Under the pieces are notes generated by a model. That model ran no database searches. It was not told the DNA's origin and saw only the letters and a list, made by a program, of their open reading frames with translations. From assembly GCF_016653315.1 (NCBI RefSeq), contig NZ_NHSH01000040.1, positions 97,143 through 161,142 of the forward strand: 64,000 nt of DNA. Reading direction: 5' to 3'. Both the position numbers and the translations under genes were made by a program. Below are positions 51,973-61,253 of the stretch, in pieces. Origin of the DNA: Halochromatium roseum. GTDB lineage: Bacteria > Pseudomonadota > Gammaproteobacteria > Chromatiales > Chromatiaceae. Each line of letters starts with the position of its first letter. The first letter of the stretch is position 1.

Positions 51973-52054
51973 AGTGGCTGTCAATTTTCTACTTCCCGAT
52001 CATCACTCAACCATGGCTCTCAAATCGGAAAGAAGTTGGTGGACAGTTTCTAAG
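51973..52054. repeat. Dispersed ~82-base palindromic repeat, copy 3
   Basis: Located between degQ and parC, both read leftward. Left arm CTGTCAATTTTCTACTTCCC, right arm ATCGGAAAGAAGTTGGTGG and the terminal GGACAGTTTCTAAG match the other copies. The parC stop codon (minus-strand TAG at 52050-52052) falls in the terminal CTAAG, just as the phosphohexomutase stop falls in that of copy 1. Confidence 0.85.
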
Positions 52055-54320
52055 ATGACTCAATCCTTGCAGCAGGCAGCTCCATTCCCTCAACCCGCTG
52101 GAACCCGCGTGGTAACAAGGCCCCCCTGCGTCCGCGTTCGGCCTGATAACGTTCGATGTCGGCCGGTTTTAGCGTCAGTTGACGCTTACCGCTGAGGATG
52201 CAGAGGTTCGCTCCCGTCGGCAAGGTGCAAATCGCCGCGACTACCTCTTCTCGCGATTTCACGCGGGCACTTGGGATGCCGATCAGCTTGTTGCCTTTGC
52301 CGCGCGTCAGCTCTGGCAGCTCAGCGATCGGGAACACCAGTAGATGACCAGCGGTCGTGGCTACTGCGACCCGTGCATCCGCTTCGCTCGACACCAGTAC
52401 CGGCAGCAGAACCCGTGCCCCTTCGGGCAAGGTCAAGACTGCTTTGCCGCCGCGCGGCTTGGCGATCAAGGCCTCCAGCGGACAGATGAAGCCATAGCCA
52501 GCATCCGAGGCCATCAGCAGACGCTGTGTGGGATCGCCGCCAAGCACGCTGATGAAGCTTGCGCCCTTGGGCGGATCAAGTCGGCCCGTCAGGGGCTCGC
52601 CCTGTCCACGGGCCGATGGCAGCGAATGCGCTGGCAGCGAATAGCTGCGCCCGGTGCTATCTAAGAAGACGGCTGGCTGATTGCTGCGCAGTCGAGCCGC
52701 AGACAAGAACCGATCTCCAGCCTTATACGAGAGACTAGCGCCGTCGATCTCATGGCCTTTGCCCTGGCGTACCCAGCCCTTCTCCGAGATCACCACGGTG
52801 ACCGGCTCGCTGGGGGTCAGCTCGGTCTCATTCAGCGCGCTGGCCAGTGCCCGTTCGGTCAGCGGTGAGCGGCGCGCATCACCATGCTTCTGCACATCCT
52901 GCTCGATCTCGTCGATGATCAGGTCGCGCAGCTTGGTCTCGTCGCCGAGGGTCGCCTGGATGCCGTCGCGCTCTGCTGCCAGCGCATCCTGCTCGGCGCG
53001 GATCTTCATCTCTTCGAGCCGCGCCAGCTGCCGCAGCCGGGTATTCAACACATACTCGGCCTGCACCTCGGAGAGGCCGAAGCGTGCGATCAGCACTGGC
53101 TTCGGCTCGTCCTCGGTGCGGATGATGCGGATCACCTCATCGATGTTCAGAAAGGCGATCAGTAGGCCGTCCAATAGGTGCAGCCGCTCGAGCACCTTGT
53201 CGAGCCGATACTGCAGCCGGCGCCGCAGCGTGCTGCGCCGATAGGTCAGCCATTCGGACAGGATCTCGCGCAGGCTCATCACCCGCGGTCGGCCGTTGAG
53301 CGCGATCAGGTTCATGTTGACCCGATAGCTGCGCTCGAGATCGGTGGTGGCGAACAGATGCGACATCAGCCGCGCGACATCGATGCGGTTCGAGCGTGGA
53401 ACCAGCACTAGGCGCGTCGGGCACTCGTGGTCTGATTCATCACGCAGATCTTCGAGCATCGGCAGCTTCTTCGCCTGCATCTGCGCGGCGATCTGCTCCA
53501 TCACCCGACTGCCGGAGACTTGATAGGGCAGGGCGGTGATGATGATGTCGCCCTGCTCTAACTCGTAGCAGGCGCGCTGCTTGATCGAGCCGTGGCCGGT
53601 CTCGTACATCCGCCGGAGCTCGGCTGGCGGCGTAATGATCTCGGCCGCGGTGGGGAAGTCTGGCCCAGGGATATAGCGCATCAAGGCATCCAGCTCGGCG
53701 TTTGGATGCTTGAGCAGGTGGATGCAGGCCTTGGCGACCTCGCGCAGATTGTGCGATGGGATGTCGGTGGCCATGCCGACGGCGATGCCACTGGTCCCGT
53801 TCAAGAGCAGATTCGGCAGACGGGCTGGCAGTGTCTTTGGCTCTTCCAGGGTGCCATCGAAGTTCGGTTGCCAGTCGACAGTCCCTTGCGCGACCTCGGC
53901 GAGCAACACCTCAGCATAGGCTGTGAGGCGCGACTCGGTGTAGCGCATCGCCGCGAACGACTTGGGATCATCGGGCGAGCCCCAGTTGCCCTGGCCATCG
54001 ATCAGCGGATAGCGATAGCTGAACGATTGCGCCATCAGCACCATCGCCTCATAGCAGGCGCTGTCGCCATGCGGATGGAACTTACCGAGCACATCACCGA
54101 CGGTGCGCGCCGATTTTTTGAACTTGGCCGTCGCCGTGAGCCCGAGATCAGACATCGCATAGAGGATGCGACGCTGCACGGGCTTGAGCCCATCGCCGAC
54201 GTGCGGCAGTGCCCGATCCAGGATCACGTACATCGAGTAATCGAGGTAGGCCTTTTCGCTGAACAGATGCAGCGGCAGGCGTTCGAGGCCTTCGGGGCTA
54301 TAGATCGGGGTTTCGGTCAT
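52050..54320 (-). CDS. parC: DNA topoisomerase IV subunit A
   Basis: ParC is the breakage-reunion subunit that decatenates daughter chromosomes. The 756-residue protein opens with [20 protein letters not shown] and [20 protein letters not shown], has the quinolone-resistance region [13 protein letters not shown] near 80, the catalytic tyrosine in [12 protein letters not shown] near 120, and a C-terminal beta-pinwheel with GAVLLPRGFQ-like [19 protein letters not shown] near 640. Length matches ParC rather than the longer GyrA. ATG 54320 is chosen over 54395, which adds 25 residues lacking family character. No parE is in the window. Confidence 0.95.
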   Translation of the reverse strand: MTETPIYSPEGLERLPLHLFSEKAYLDYSMYVILDRALPHVGDGLKPVQRRILYAMSDLGLTATAKFKKSARTVGDVLGKFHPHGDSACYEAMVLMAQSFSYRYPLIDGQGNWGSPDDPKSFAAMRYTESRLTAYAEVLLAEVAQGTVDWQPNFDGTLEEPKTLPARLPNLLLNGTSGIAVGMATDIPSHNLREVAKACIHLLKHPNAELDALMRYIPGPDFPTAAEIITPPAELRRMYETGHGSIKQRACYELEQGDIIITALPYQVSGSRVMEQIAAQMQAKKLPMLEDLRDESDHECPTRLVLVPRSNRIDVARLMSHLFATTDLERSYRVNMNLIALNGRPRVMSLREILSEWLTYRRSTLRRRLQYRLDKVLERLHLLDGLLIAFLNIDEVIRIIRTEDEPKPVLIARFGLSEVQAEYVLNTRLRQLARLEEMKIRAEQDALAAERDGIQATLGDETKLRDLIIDEIEQDVQKHGDARRSPLTERALASALNETELTPSEPVTVVISEKGWVRQGKGHEIDGASLSYKAGDRFLSAARLRSNQPAVFLDSTGRSYSLPAHSLPSARGQGEPLTGRLDPPKGASFISVLGGDPTQRLLMASDAGYGFICPLEALIAKPRGGKAVLTLPEGARVLLPVLVSSEADARVAVATTAGHLLVFPIAELPELTRGKGNKLIGIPSARVKSREEVVAAICTLPTGANLCILSGKRQLTLKPADIERYQAERGRRGALLPRGFQRVEGMELPAARIESS

Positions 54321-54524
54321 GCGGTGGCGGTTGGCCCAGATTGATCGGAGGTGAATGCGGCGAGCGGCAGCCGCTTGGGAGCCATCAGCGCTCAAGCTTG
54401 CAGCCTATCTTGTCTATCAAGGGCGCGCGCTGGGGGCATCGACGAGCGATGTGACCAGCGTGGCAAGGATTGAAGGCGGATCAAAAAGATCCGCCAGCCC
54501 GTATGAGATGGAGCAGAAGGCGCT

Positions 54525-55064
54525 TTAGTGTGCGATGGTCGCGACACCATGGCCGAGCGAGGCGCTGACGATCATCGCCATGAAGGTCAACACGACCCAG
54601 GTCATGGCACCGGCGACCAGATCATCGGCCATGATGCCGAGCCCGCCCTTGAAGCGCTTCTCGGCCCAGCTGACTGGCCAGGGCTTATAGATATCGAACA
54701 GGCGGAATAGCAAGAAGCCCATCAGAATCCAGGCCAGGCTGACCGCTGGGGCTGCGGCCATTGCGACCAGGAAGCCGACGACCTCGTCCCAGACGATGGA
54801 GGCTGGATCATCCTCGCCCATCTCAGTGGCGACCTTGTCACAGGCCCAGAGTCCGACGCCGATCAGCACCGCAAGGGCGACCAGGTAGGCTAAGCCGGGC
54901 AGATGGGAGAGCACCAGATAGATGGGGATCGCGACCAGGGTGCCCACAGTGCCTGGCGCCATCGGCGAGAGGCCGGCACCAAAGCCATAGGCGATGAGGT
55001 GGTCGGGGCGGGTGGGTTGAAAGCTAGGGCTGGCAATGGCGCCAGAGGTTGGGGTCGTGCTCAT
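54525..55064 (-). CDS. pgpA: Phosphatidylglycerophosphatase A
   Basis: PgpA dephosphorylates phosphatidylglycerol phosphate in the inner membrane. The 179-residue protein shows the family pattern AYGFGAGLSPMAPGTVGTL near residue 25, DDPASIVWDEVVGFLVAM near 85 with the catalytic Asp/Glu residues, FRLFDIYKPWPVSWAEKRF near 120 and GGLGIMADDLVAGAM near 140. Three to four hydrophobic helices are visible. It follows thiL on the same strand, a common gammaproteobacterial order (ribBA-ribH-nusB-thiL-pgpA). Confidence 0.95.
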   Translation of the reverse strand: MSTTPTSGAIASPSFQPTRPDHLIAYGFGAGLSPMAPGTVGTLVAIPIYLVLSHLPGLAYLVALAVLIGVGLWACDKVATEMGEDDPASIVWDEVVGFLVAMAAAPAVSLAWILMGFLLFRLFDIYKPWPVSWAEKRFKGGLGIMADDLVAGAMTWVVLTFMAMIVSASLGHGVATIAH

Positions 55065-55183
55065 CGGTTGTCTCCTGGAGCGTTTAAGTGGATATTGGGG
55101 TGTTGAGCGAGCGTCGATCAGCGGCTTTTAAAGTTAATTGATGTTTGGCTGATGTTTGGCGCGGCTGATCTGATTGTCCCTGA

Positions 55184-56137
55184 TCATGCTGCAAAATGAT
55201 CGTAACCAGTGCGCTCGCTGTGCCATTGGTGACCATCAGCGGTCATCCAGCGCAGGCCAGGGCGGGATTCGATCTCGCCGATCTGCGTCAGTGGACAGCC
55301 AGCAGCGGCGGCAAGTACTTTCAGTTCAGCAAGATGCGACTTGGGTATGGTAAAGCAGAGCTCATAGTCATCGCCGGCCATGAGTGGTAAAGCCCAATCG
55401 TTGCTGGCCGCGACTTCGCCGGCGACCTGGTCGGCGAGTGGCAAATGGTCGAGCTGGATGCGGGCGCCGTAGCCGGAGGCCGTCAGGATATGCCCTAGGT
55501 CTGAGGCGAGGCCATCTGACAGGTCAATCGCTGCAGTGGCCACCCCGCGCAGGACCTCACCCAAGGCGACCCGCGGGGTCGGCCGCTCGAGACGCTGGCG
55601 AAGATAATCGCCGAGCGGCTCACCGCGCTGCACATGCTGAAGTGCAAGCCCGGCGTCGCCGAGCGCGCCACTGACGCAGACAAGATCGCCGGGCTGTGCG
55701 CCCGAGCGGCGCAGCGCGTGGCCCCTGGGCACGAAACCATGCACCTGCACGGAGATGCACAGCGGGCCGCGGGTCAGGTCGCCGCCGACGAGGCGGACGT
55801 CTTCATGACGGGCCAGATCGGCAAAGCCGCGCGCAAAGGTCTGTAGCCAGGTCTCATCGGGCTCTGGCAGGCTCAGCGCCAGGGTCGCCCAGGCCGGCTC
55901 GGCGCCGACCGCGGCCAGGTCGCTGAGGCCCACCGCGAGTGACTTATGGCCTAGGCCCTCGGGATCGGTCTCCGGCAGGAAGTGAACGCCGGACACCAGG
56001 GTATCGATGCTCACCGCCAGCTCGCGATCGGCTGGCACCTGCAGCAGGGCGCAATCGTCGCCGACATCGACGATCACGTCGTTGCGCGCGCTCCCGAGAC
56101 CGGTCAGGTGGCGTTGGATCAGATCGAATTCAGACAT
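55184..56137 (-). CDS. thiL: Thiamine-monophosphate kinase
   Basis: ThiL phosphorylates thiamine monophosphate to thiamine diphosphate. The 317-residue protein starts MSEFDLIQRHL and carries VIVDVGDDCALL near 24, VSIDTLVSGVHFLPET near 48, AVGLSDLAAVGAEPAWATLA near 71, VGGDLTRGPLCISV near 116 and AIDLSDGLASDLGHIL near 208, the ATP- and magnesium-binding Asp-rich segments. ATG 56137 is chosen over 56152 from homologue starts. It lies between nusB and pgpA. Confidence 0.95.
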   Translation of the reverse strand: MSEFDLIQRHLTGLGSARNDVIVDVGDDCALLQVPADRELAVSIDTLVSGVHFLPETDPEGLGHKSLAVGLSDLAAVGAEPAWATLALSLPEPDETWLQTFARGFADLARHEDVRLVGGDLTRGPLCISVQVHGFVPRGHALRRSGAQPGDLVCVSGALGDAGLALQHVQRGEPLGDYLRQRLERPTPRVALGEVLRGVATAAIDLSDGLASDLGHILTASGYGARIQLDHLPLADQVAGEVAASNDWALPLMAGDDYELCFTIPKSHLAELKVLAAAAGCPLTQIGEIESRPGLRWMTADGHQWHSERTGYDHFAA

Positions 56138-56274
56138 CGCGATGACTCTCAACGGGCGCTGCTGTGTTCGGCTTAGTCACTGTTTAGTTACTGTCGATTG
56201 TCTGCTGACCGTTGACTGACGGACAGTGGCACTCGAGTCCGGAAGTCGTTTCTGGATGCTGTCTAACTGTGTGT

Positions 56275-56823
56275 CTAGGCGTGTGTCTTGCGGGCAAGCT
56301 CGTCGGTGCGGGCCGTGCGCGCGACCCGGTCCAGCACCGCGTTGACGTAGCGATGACCCTGCTCGGCGCCAAAGGCCTTGGCGAGTTCGACCGCCTCATT
56401 GATGACCACACGGACTGGCAATTCATGGCTGTACAGCAGCTCATAGGCACCAATGCGCAGGATGCTGCGCTCGACTGGGTCGAGGCTCTGCAGCGAGCGA
56501 TCGAGGTTGCCACGCAAGGCGTCGTCGATCTCATCGGCCTTCTCCGGGACCCCGCGCAGCAGGTTGCTGAAGAGCTGATGATCGTATGGCCGCGCACTCG
56601 GCGGTTGCTTGGCCGGCTTGGCGGTCAACTGACCGTTCTTGCCGCTCGACGCGGCAGCCTGCGTCTCGGCGCGATCTTCAGACATGCCCTCGGCAATCGC
56701 CTCCATCCAGGACGGGTCGTCGAAGAAATGGCTGGCGATCTCGGCCGGCGTTTGCCCGCTGACCTGCCATTGATAGAGCGCGAGCACGGCATAGCGACGG
56801 GCCTCGCTGCGGCGTCCGGCCAT
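56275..56823 (-). CDS. nusB: Transcription antitermination factor NusB
   Basis: NusB joins NusE at boxA to promote rRNA antitermination. The 182-residue protein begins AGRRSEARRYAVLALYQWQV, a strongly conserved start, and ends with the blocks LDPVERSILRIGAYELLY and VVINEAVELAKAFGAEQGHRYVNAVLD. Between helices two and three is an insertion of about 30 Ser/Ala/Lys-rich residues (ETQAAASSGKNGQLTAKPAK) absent from most NusB proteins. The ATG at 56823 is one base beyond the ribH stop, so the genes are coupled. Confidence 0.95.
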   Translation of the reverse strand: MAGRRSEARRYAVLALYQWQVSGQTPAEIASHFFDDPSWMEAIAEGMSEDRAETQAAASSGKNGQLTAKPAKQPPSARPYDHQLFSNLLRGVPEKADEIDDALRGNLDRSLQSLDPVERSILRIGAYELLYSHELPVRVVINEAVELAKAFGAEQGHRYVNAVLDRVARTARTDELARKTHA

Positions 56824-56824
56824 C

Positions 56825-57292
56825 TCAGGACAGCCCGCGCAAGAGGTCAACCATCTCGATCGCCGAGAGTGCGGCCTCAGCGCCCTTGTTGCCGGCCTTG
56901 GTTCCGGCCCGTTCAATGGCTTGCTCGATGGTATCGACGGTCAGCACGCCAAAGGTCACCGGCAGCCCATGCTTGAGGCTGACCTGCGCCATGCCCTTCA
57001 CGCACTCGCCGGCGACGTATTCGAAGTGTGGTGTACCGCCGCGGATCACCGCGCCGAGAGCGATGATGGCGTCGTAGCCGCCCTTGGCCGCGATGCGCTC
57101 GATCACGACTGGCATCTCGAAGGCGCCGGGCACCCGCACGATGCTGAGGTCGGCCTCTTCGGCGCCGTGACGCTTGAGGGTGTCGATGGCGCCCTTCTCC
57201 AGGCTCTCGACGATGAAGCTGTTCCAGCGCGACACGACTAGGCAGTATCTCGCGTTGCCGGCGCGCAGCGCGCCTTCATAGGTCTTGATCAT
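56825..57292 (-). CDS. ribH: 6,7-dimethyl-8-ribityllumazine synthase
   Basis: RibH condenses the pyrimidine intermediate with dihydroxybutanone phosphate in riboflavin synthesis. The 155-residue protein has [17 protein letters not shown] near 15, [17 protein letters not shown] near 52, [20 protein letters not shown] near 75 with the catalytic His in the last part, and [20 protein letters not shown] near 110. A 60-base gap separating it from ribBA is almost entirely 14-base tandem repeats. Confidence 0.97.
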   Translation of the reverse strand: MIKTYEGALRAGNARYCLVVSRWNSFIVESLEKGAIDTLKRHGAEEADLSIVRVPGAFEMPVVIERIAAKGGYDAIIALGAVIRGGTPHFEYVAGECVKGMAQVSLKHGLPVTFGVLTVDTIEQAIERAGTKAGNKGAEAALSAIEMVDLLRGLS

Positions 57293-57297
57293 CTCGG

Positions 57298-57353
57298 TAT
57301 GCCCTAATCGATATGCTCTAATGGATATGCTCTAATCGGTATGCTCTAAACGC
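57298..57353. repeat. Four tandem 14-base repeats between ribBA and ribH
   Basis: TATGCCCTAATCGA, TATGCTCTAATGGA, TATGCTCTAATCGG and TATGCTCTAAACGC fill 57298-57353 with no gaps. The array spans nearly the whole intercistronic region and sits directly upstream of the ribH start on the minus strand, where no strong Shine-Dalgarno sequence is evident. Confidence 0.95.
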
Positions 57354-58468
57354 TAGCCACCGAGGTATTCAACAACCTCGAGGTCGAATCCGGAAATGCC
57401 GTGCATGGCCTTCGGCGCGCTCATGACGCGCATCTTGTGCACACCGACATCGGCAAGAATTTGGGCGCCGATCCCATAGGTGCGAAGCTCATTGCGGGTG
57501 CTGTGGGTGGATGCTGGCACCGCTGTCTGGTCGCCAGGCTCGGTGATCGCGGCCAGCTTGGCGAGCACATCTTCGCCCTGATCGCGATTGCGAAGCACCA
57601 CAATGACGCCCTCGCCGGCATCGGCCATCTGCCGCATTACATCATCGAGCGGCCAGCCACAGGCCGGATGCTGGGCGCCGAACAGGTCGCAGACGGTATT
57701 TTGCAGATGCACCCGCACCAGGGTTGGTCGTTCGGCATTGATCTCGCCCATCACCAGTGCCAGGTGTATGTCATTGTCGATGGTGTCGCGATAGGCGGTG
57801 ACCTTGAAGGTTCCGACCGCAGTGGGCAGGCTGCCCTGAGCCTCGCGGATGACGGCCTTCTCATTCGCAACCCGGTAGTGGATGAGGTCGGCGATGGTGC
57901 CAATCTTCAGCCCATGCGTCTCGGCGAATGTCTCGAGGTCAGGCCGGCGTGCCATGGTGCCGTCTTCGTTCAAGATCTCGACGATGACGGCGGCTGGCTC
58001 GAAGCCGGCGAGCCGGGCCAGGTCACAGCCGGCCTCGGTATGCCCGGCGCGGACCAAGACACCGCCTGGCTGCGCCATGAGTGGGAAGACATGGCCGGGC
58101 TGGACCAGATCGCTCGGCTTGGCGTCGGCGGCAACCGCGGCCGCAACCGTGCGGGCGCGATCTGCAGCCGAGATGCCTGTGGTCACCCCGCGTGCAGCCT
58201 CGACTGAGACAGTAAATGCCGTCGAATGCGCGGCGGTATTGGCATTGACCATGAGCGGCAGCCGCAGCCGTTCGCAGCGCGCTTTGGTCAAGGTCAGGCA
58301 GATCAGGCCGCGGCCATACTTGGCCATGAAGTTGATCGCTTCCGGCGTCACGCTATCGGCAGCAAGCAGCAGATCGCCTTCGTTTTCGCGATCTTCGTCA
58401 TCCATCATGACGACCATGCGCCCAGCACGGAGTTCGTCGATGATCTCTTCGGTCGAATTCAGGGTCAT
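57353..58468 (-). CDS. ribBA: 3,4-dihydroxy-2-butanone-4-phosphate synthase with degenerate GTP cyclohydrolase II domain
   Basis: Residues 1-205 are an intact RibB domain: MDDEDRENEGDLLLAAD near 22 (catalytic acidic loop), RGLICLTLT near 53, HSTAFTVSVEAARGVTTGIS near 81 and GHTEAGCDLARLAG near 142. Residues 206-371 align with GTP cyclohydrolase II but lack the zinc ligands C-x2-GD-x-F-x-SxRCDC; the corresponding segment reads RVHLQNTVCDLFGAQHPACG. The second domain is therefore probably not a cyclohydrolase, as in other proteobacterial RibBA-like proteins that pair with a separate RibA. First gene of the rib-nusB-thiL-pgpA run. Confidence 0.92.
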   Translation of the reverse strand: MTLNSTEEIIDELRAGRMVVMMDDEDRENEGDLLLAADSVTPEAINFMAKYGRGLICLTLTKARCERLRLPLMVNANTAAHSTAFTVSVEAARGVTTGISAADRARTVAAAVAADAKPSDLVQPGHVFPLMAQPGGVLVRAGHTEAGCDLARLAGFEPAAVIVEILNEDGTMARRPDLETFAETHGLKIGTIADLIHYRVANEKAVIREAQGSLPTAVGTFKVTAYRDTIDNDIHLALVMGEINAERPTLVRVHLQNTVCDLFGAQHPACGWPLDDVMRQMADAGEGVIVVLRNRDQGEDVLAKLAAITEPGDQTAVPASTHSTRNELRTYGIGAQILADVGVHKMRVMSAPKAMHGISGFDLEVVEYLGG

Positions 58469-58618
58469 GGCACGGAAACGTCAGGGCGGGCGGCGCGAGG
58501 TCAAGCCGACTAGCATAACGCAGCGCCTGCTAAGCGTCACTCGGTGGCTGCTGCCGTGTCTGGTTCGGCCAATGTTAGACTGGACAGAATCGCTCCGCTG
58601 TCGAAGAGTTTCTCGTTA

Positions 58619-59614
58619 ATGCCAAACCCACTGGTAAACATCCCGAATAGCCTCACTGCTCCGTCTCGGTTGAGCCCGGATACGCATCAGCGCGGTCAAG
58701 ACAAGGTCTCGCGCATCCCCGTCAAGGTCGAGAGGCTGAGCGAGATCCCGCGCAAGCCGGCCTGGATTCGCGCCAAGGCGCCGGTTGGACCGGGCGTCGC
58801 GCGGATCAAACGGCTGCTGCGTGAGAATAAGCTCGCGACGGTCTGTGAAGAGGCACAATGTCCGAACCTGGGCGAGTGCTTCAACCATGGCACCGCGACC
58901 TTCATGATCCTTGGCGATGTCTGTACTCGGCGCTGTCCGTTCTGTGATGTTGCCCACGGTCGGCCGCAGCCGATCGACGCGGCGGAGCCCGAACTGCTGG
59001 CGGAGTCCATCGAACGCATGGGGCTTGGGTATGTTGTGATCACCTCGGTTGATCGGGACGATCTACGTGATGGTGGTGCCGGGCACTTCGCGGCCTGCCT
59101 GAAGGCGGTGCGCGCGCGCTGCCCCGCGACCAAGCTCGAGGTCTTGGTGCCGGATTTCCGCGGCCGCGAGGAGCAGGCGCTGGCCGCGTTTGCGGGTGCG
59201 GCGACGCCCGATGTGTTCAATCATAATCTGGAAACCGTCCCGGCGCTCTATCGTGAGGCGCGGCCTGGGGCTGACTATGTCGGCTCGCTGCGGCTGCTGG
59301 AGCGCTTTAAGGCGCTGCACCCACGCGTGCCGACCAAGTCCGGGCTGATGCTCGGCCTCGGCGAGACCTCGGAGCAGGTGCTGGCAGTGATGGCCGATCT
59401 GCGCGCACACGGCTGCGACATGCTCACACTGGGCCAGTATCTGCAGCCGAGCCGAGAGCATCTGCCGGTGCGTCGCTACTGGGCGCCGGCCGAGTTCGAG
59501 GCGCTGCGTGAGGCCGGTGAGCGAATGGGGTTCAGCAACGTCGCGAGTGGTCCGATGGTGCGCTCTTCCTATCATGCGGATCAGCAGGCGATTGGTGCGA
59601 TCGGCCAACCATGA
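58619..59614 (+). CDS. lipA: Lipoyl synthase
   Basis: LipA is a radical SAM enzyme that inserts two sulfurs into octanoyl groups on lipoyl domains. The 331-residue protein contains the auxiliary cluster motif [12 protein letters not shown] near 78 and the radical SAM motif CTRRCPFC near 103, then [19 protein letters not shown] near 135, [21 protein letters not shown] near 195, [11 protein letters not shown] near 235 and [16 protein letters not shown] near 262. The C-terminal RSSYHADQ carries the Ser that ligates the auxiliary cluster. ATG 58619 agrees with homologues. Confidence 0.97.
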   Translation: MPNPLVNIPNSLTAPSRLSPDTHQRGQDKVSRIPVKVERLSEIPRKPAWIRAKAPVGPGVARIKRLLRENKLATVCEEAQCPNLGECFNHGTATFMILGDVCTRRCPFCDVAHGRPQPIDAAEPELLAESIERMGLGYVVITSVDRDDLRDGGAGHFAACLKAVRARCPATKLEVLVPDFRGREEQALAAFAGAATPDVFNHNLETVPALYREARPGADYVGSLRLLERFKALHPRVPTKSGLMLGLGETSEQVLAVMADLRAHGCDMLTLGQYLQPSREHLPVRRYWAPAEFEALREAGERMGFSNVASGPMVRSSYHADQQAIGAIGQP

Positions 59615-59660
59615 TCGACCAAGCCATGATCGGGTGGTGCTTGCATCGACGAGGTAGCGG

Positions 59661-60041
59661 TTGTCGACGTTGATGTTGTTTCAGCTGGCGCTTGCATTCC
59701 TGCTGTTCATGGTGCTTGTCGGCTCCATACACGGCCTCAACCGTGTCGCCTTCGATCGCTATGGCTATGAGCCCTTCGCCCCGCCGAATGCCGCGTTGAT
59801 GTGCATCCCGAGCTTGCTGTTGCTGTCGGTTGTGTCCGCGCTGCCCTCGCTTGCGGCACTCGGAGCGCCTGACCCCGTGGTGGTCGTCAAGCTGCTCATC
59901 TGGGCGCTGTTTCTCGTCTCGATGTTTGTCTTGCTGAGCTGGCGGACAAACCGGTGGATCGCCGGGATTGCGTCACTGATCCTCGCCGTGGCGGCTCCGA
60001 TCGTGCTGTTGACGGTCCTGTTTCAGCGTTTGTCGCGCTGA
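59661..60041 (+). CDS. Small four-helix membrane protein of unknown function
   Basis: A hydrophobic protein of 126 residues (from TTG 59661) or 122 (from ATG 59673). GAGGT five bases before the TTG favours it. Four helices are evident: LFQLALAFLLFMVLVGSI, ALMCIPSLLLLSVVSALPSL, LLIWALFLVSMFVLLSW and IASLILAVAAPIVLLTVLF. I recognise no family. It follows lipA by 46 bases and could be cotranscribed. Confidence 0.65.
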   Translation: MSTLMLFQLALAFLLFMVLVGSIHGLNRVAFDRYGYEPFAPPNAALMCIPSLLLLSVVSALPSLAALGAPDPVVVVKLLIWALFLVSMFVLLSWRTNRWIAGIASLILAVAAPIVLLTVLFQRLSR

Positions 60042-60433
60042 ACATGCATCGATCAAAGGCAATGTCGAGCCCGAGTGTTAGGGAGTTGCCCACAAGTCGC
60101 GGCGCGGCTTGGCCAGTCGGGAACGCCACTGGCGAGCCTCAGCTCCGGATCAGTTGGACCTCAATAAGTTATTGTTCGAAAAGCGTAAATTTTTGGCGGT
60201 TAAGGTTTGACCGCTTTAACTCAAGCGTCAAGAAGTCATGCACTTAGCAAGGGTTTCGACAATGTATCCACCGACTTATCCACAGGTTCTGTGGATCACT
60301 GCCGAAATGCAAGTCGCGGTAATGGCTTGCATCTGTTTGTGGAATCGGCGGCGAGCTTTGTGGCCCAAATTTGAGACGCTCGCCAGCGCGATCGTTGCCC
60401 CAGTCGCAGCGCTCGAGCAGTCTGGAGGTGGCG
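60042..60433. other. 392-base intergenic region with DnaA-box palindrome
   Basis: No supported gene. It contains an AT-rich part (about 60160-60215, with AATAAGTTATTG and GTAAATTTTTGG) followed by a perfect DnaA box TTATCCACA at 60276-60284 and an inverted near-match TGTGGATCA at 60290-60298, together forming ATCCACAG-GTT-CTGTGGAT. I looked for an FMN riboswitch ahead of ribE and found none. Confidence 0.55.
60276..60298. promoter_or_regulatory. Inverted pair of DnaA-box-like sequences
   Basis: TTATCCACA matches the consensus DnaA box exactly, and the opposing TGATCCACA (minus strand) differs by one base from TTATCCACA. They form an eight-base perfect inverted repeat with a three-base spacer. 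Binding of DnaA here is an inference. Confidence 0.45.
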
Positions 60434-61090
60434 ATGTTCACTGGCATCATTGAGGCGATCGGTCGGGTCGAGGCACTCGAGGATCGCGGCGGCGATCAGC
60501 GTATTCGGATCGACGCCGGTGCGCTCGACCTGAGTCAGGTCTCGTTGGGCGATAGCATTGCCGTCAACGGCGTCTGCTTGACTACGGTCGAGCTGACGGC
60601 ACGCGGATTTGCGGCGGATGTCTCGCGCGAGAGCTTGTCGCTGACCACGCTGGGCAAGCTCAGCGCTGGGGCTCGGGTCAATCTGGAGCAGGCATTGCGA
60701 CTGTCGACGCCGCTCGGCGGCCATCTGGTGAGCGGCCATGTCGATGGCGTTGGTACCTTGCTCGAGGTCCGCGAGGATGCCCGCTCTTGGCGTCTACAGA
60801 TTCACGCGCCCGGAGAGCTGGCGCGCTATATCGCCGTCAAGGGCTCGATCTGCATCGACGGCACCAGCCTGACCATCAACAAGGTCAAGGGCGCCGTTTT
60901 CGAGCTGAATATCGTCCCTCACACCCTCAGCGCGACCATCATTGGCGATTATCGCGTCGGCACCCAGGTGAACCTTGAGGTCGATCTGATCGCGCGTTAC
61001 CTGGAGCGCTTGTTGCTCGGTGAGCAAGCGGCTGAGCACAGCGGCGCTGGGCTGACCGAGGAGTTTCTGCGCCGCCATGGGTTCGCTTGA
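60434..61090 (+). CDS. ribE: Riboflavin synthase alpha subunit
   Basis: Riboflavin synthase dismutates two lumazine molecules to riboflavin. The 218-residue protein has the two internal barrel repeats: MFTGIIEAIGRVEAL and GDSIAVNGVCLTTVEL in the first, HLVSGHVDGVGTLLE and KGSICIDGTSLTINKVKG in the second. GGAGGTG directly ahead of ATG 60434 defines the start. It is separate from the ribBA-ribH operon, about 3 kb away and on the other strand. Confidence 0.96.
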   Translation: MFTGIIEAIGRVEALEDRGGDQRIRIDAGALDLSQVSLGDSIAVNGVCLTTVELTARGFAADVSRESLSLTTLGKLSAGARVNLEQALRLSTPLGGHLVSGHVDGVGTLLEVREDARSWRLQIHAPGELARYIAVKGSICIDGTSLTINKVKGAVFELNIVPHTLSATIIGDYRVGTQVNLEVDLIARYLERLLLGEQAAEHSGAGLTEEFLRRHGFA

Positions 61091-61253
61091 GGTCGAGATG
61101 CTGGCGAGCCGCTCGAATTTGCCCACGTCGTTGCTGTGAGCGCGGGGCAGGTGGAGGTTGGACTGGGGCGAGCGCTCGGATTCGTGCTGGCGCAATGAAG
61201 GTGGCGGAAGCTGAGTACAGGTGTGCAGCTGGTGTTTTGCGGACTGTGCGAGG

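Noticed and set aside
60276-60298. Replication origin
   Set aside because: Only one exact DnaA box and one near match are present, with no dnaA, dnaN, gidA or parAB nearby; kept only as a possible DnaA-binding site.
60042-60433. FMN riboswitch upstream of ribE
   Set aside because: The conserved AGGGGCGGGGTG-type and following elements are absent.
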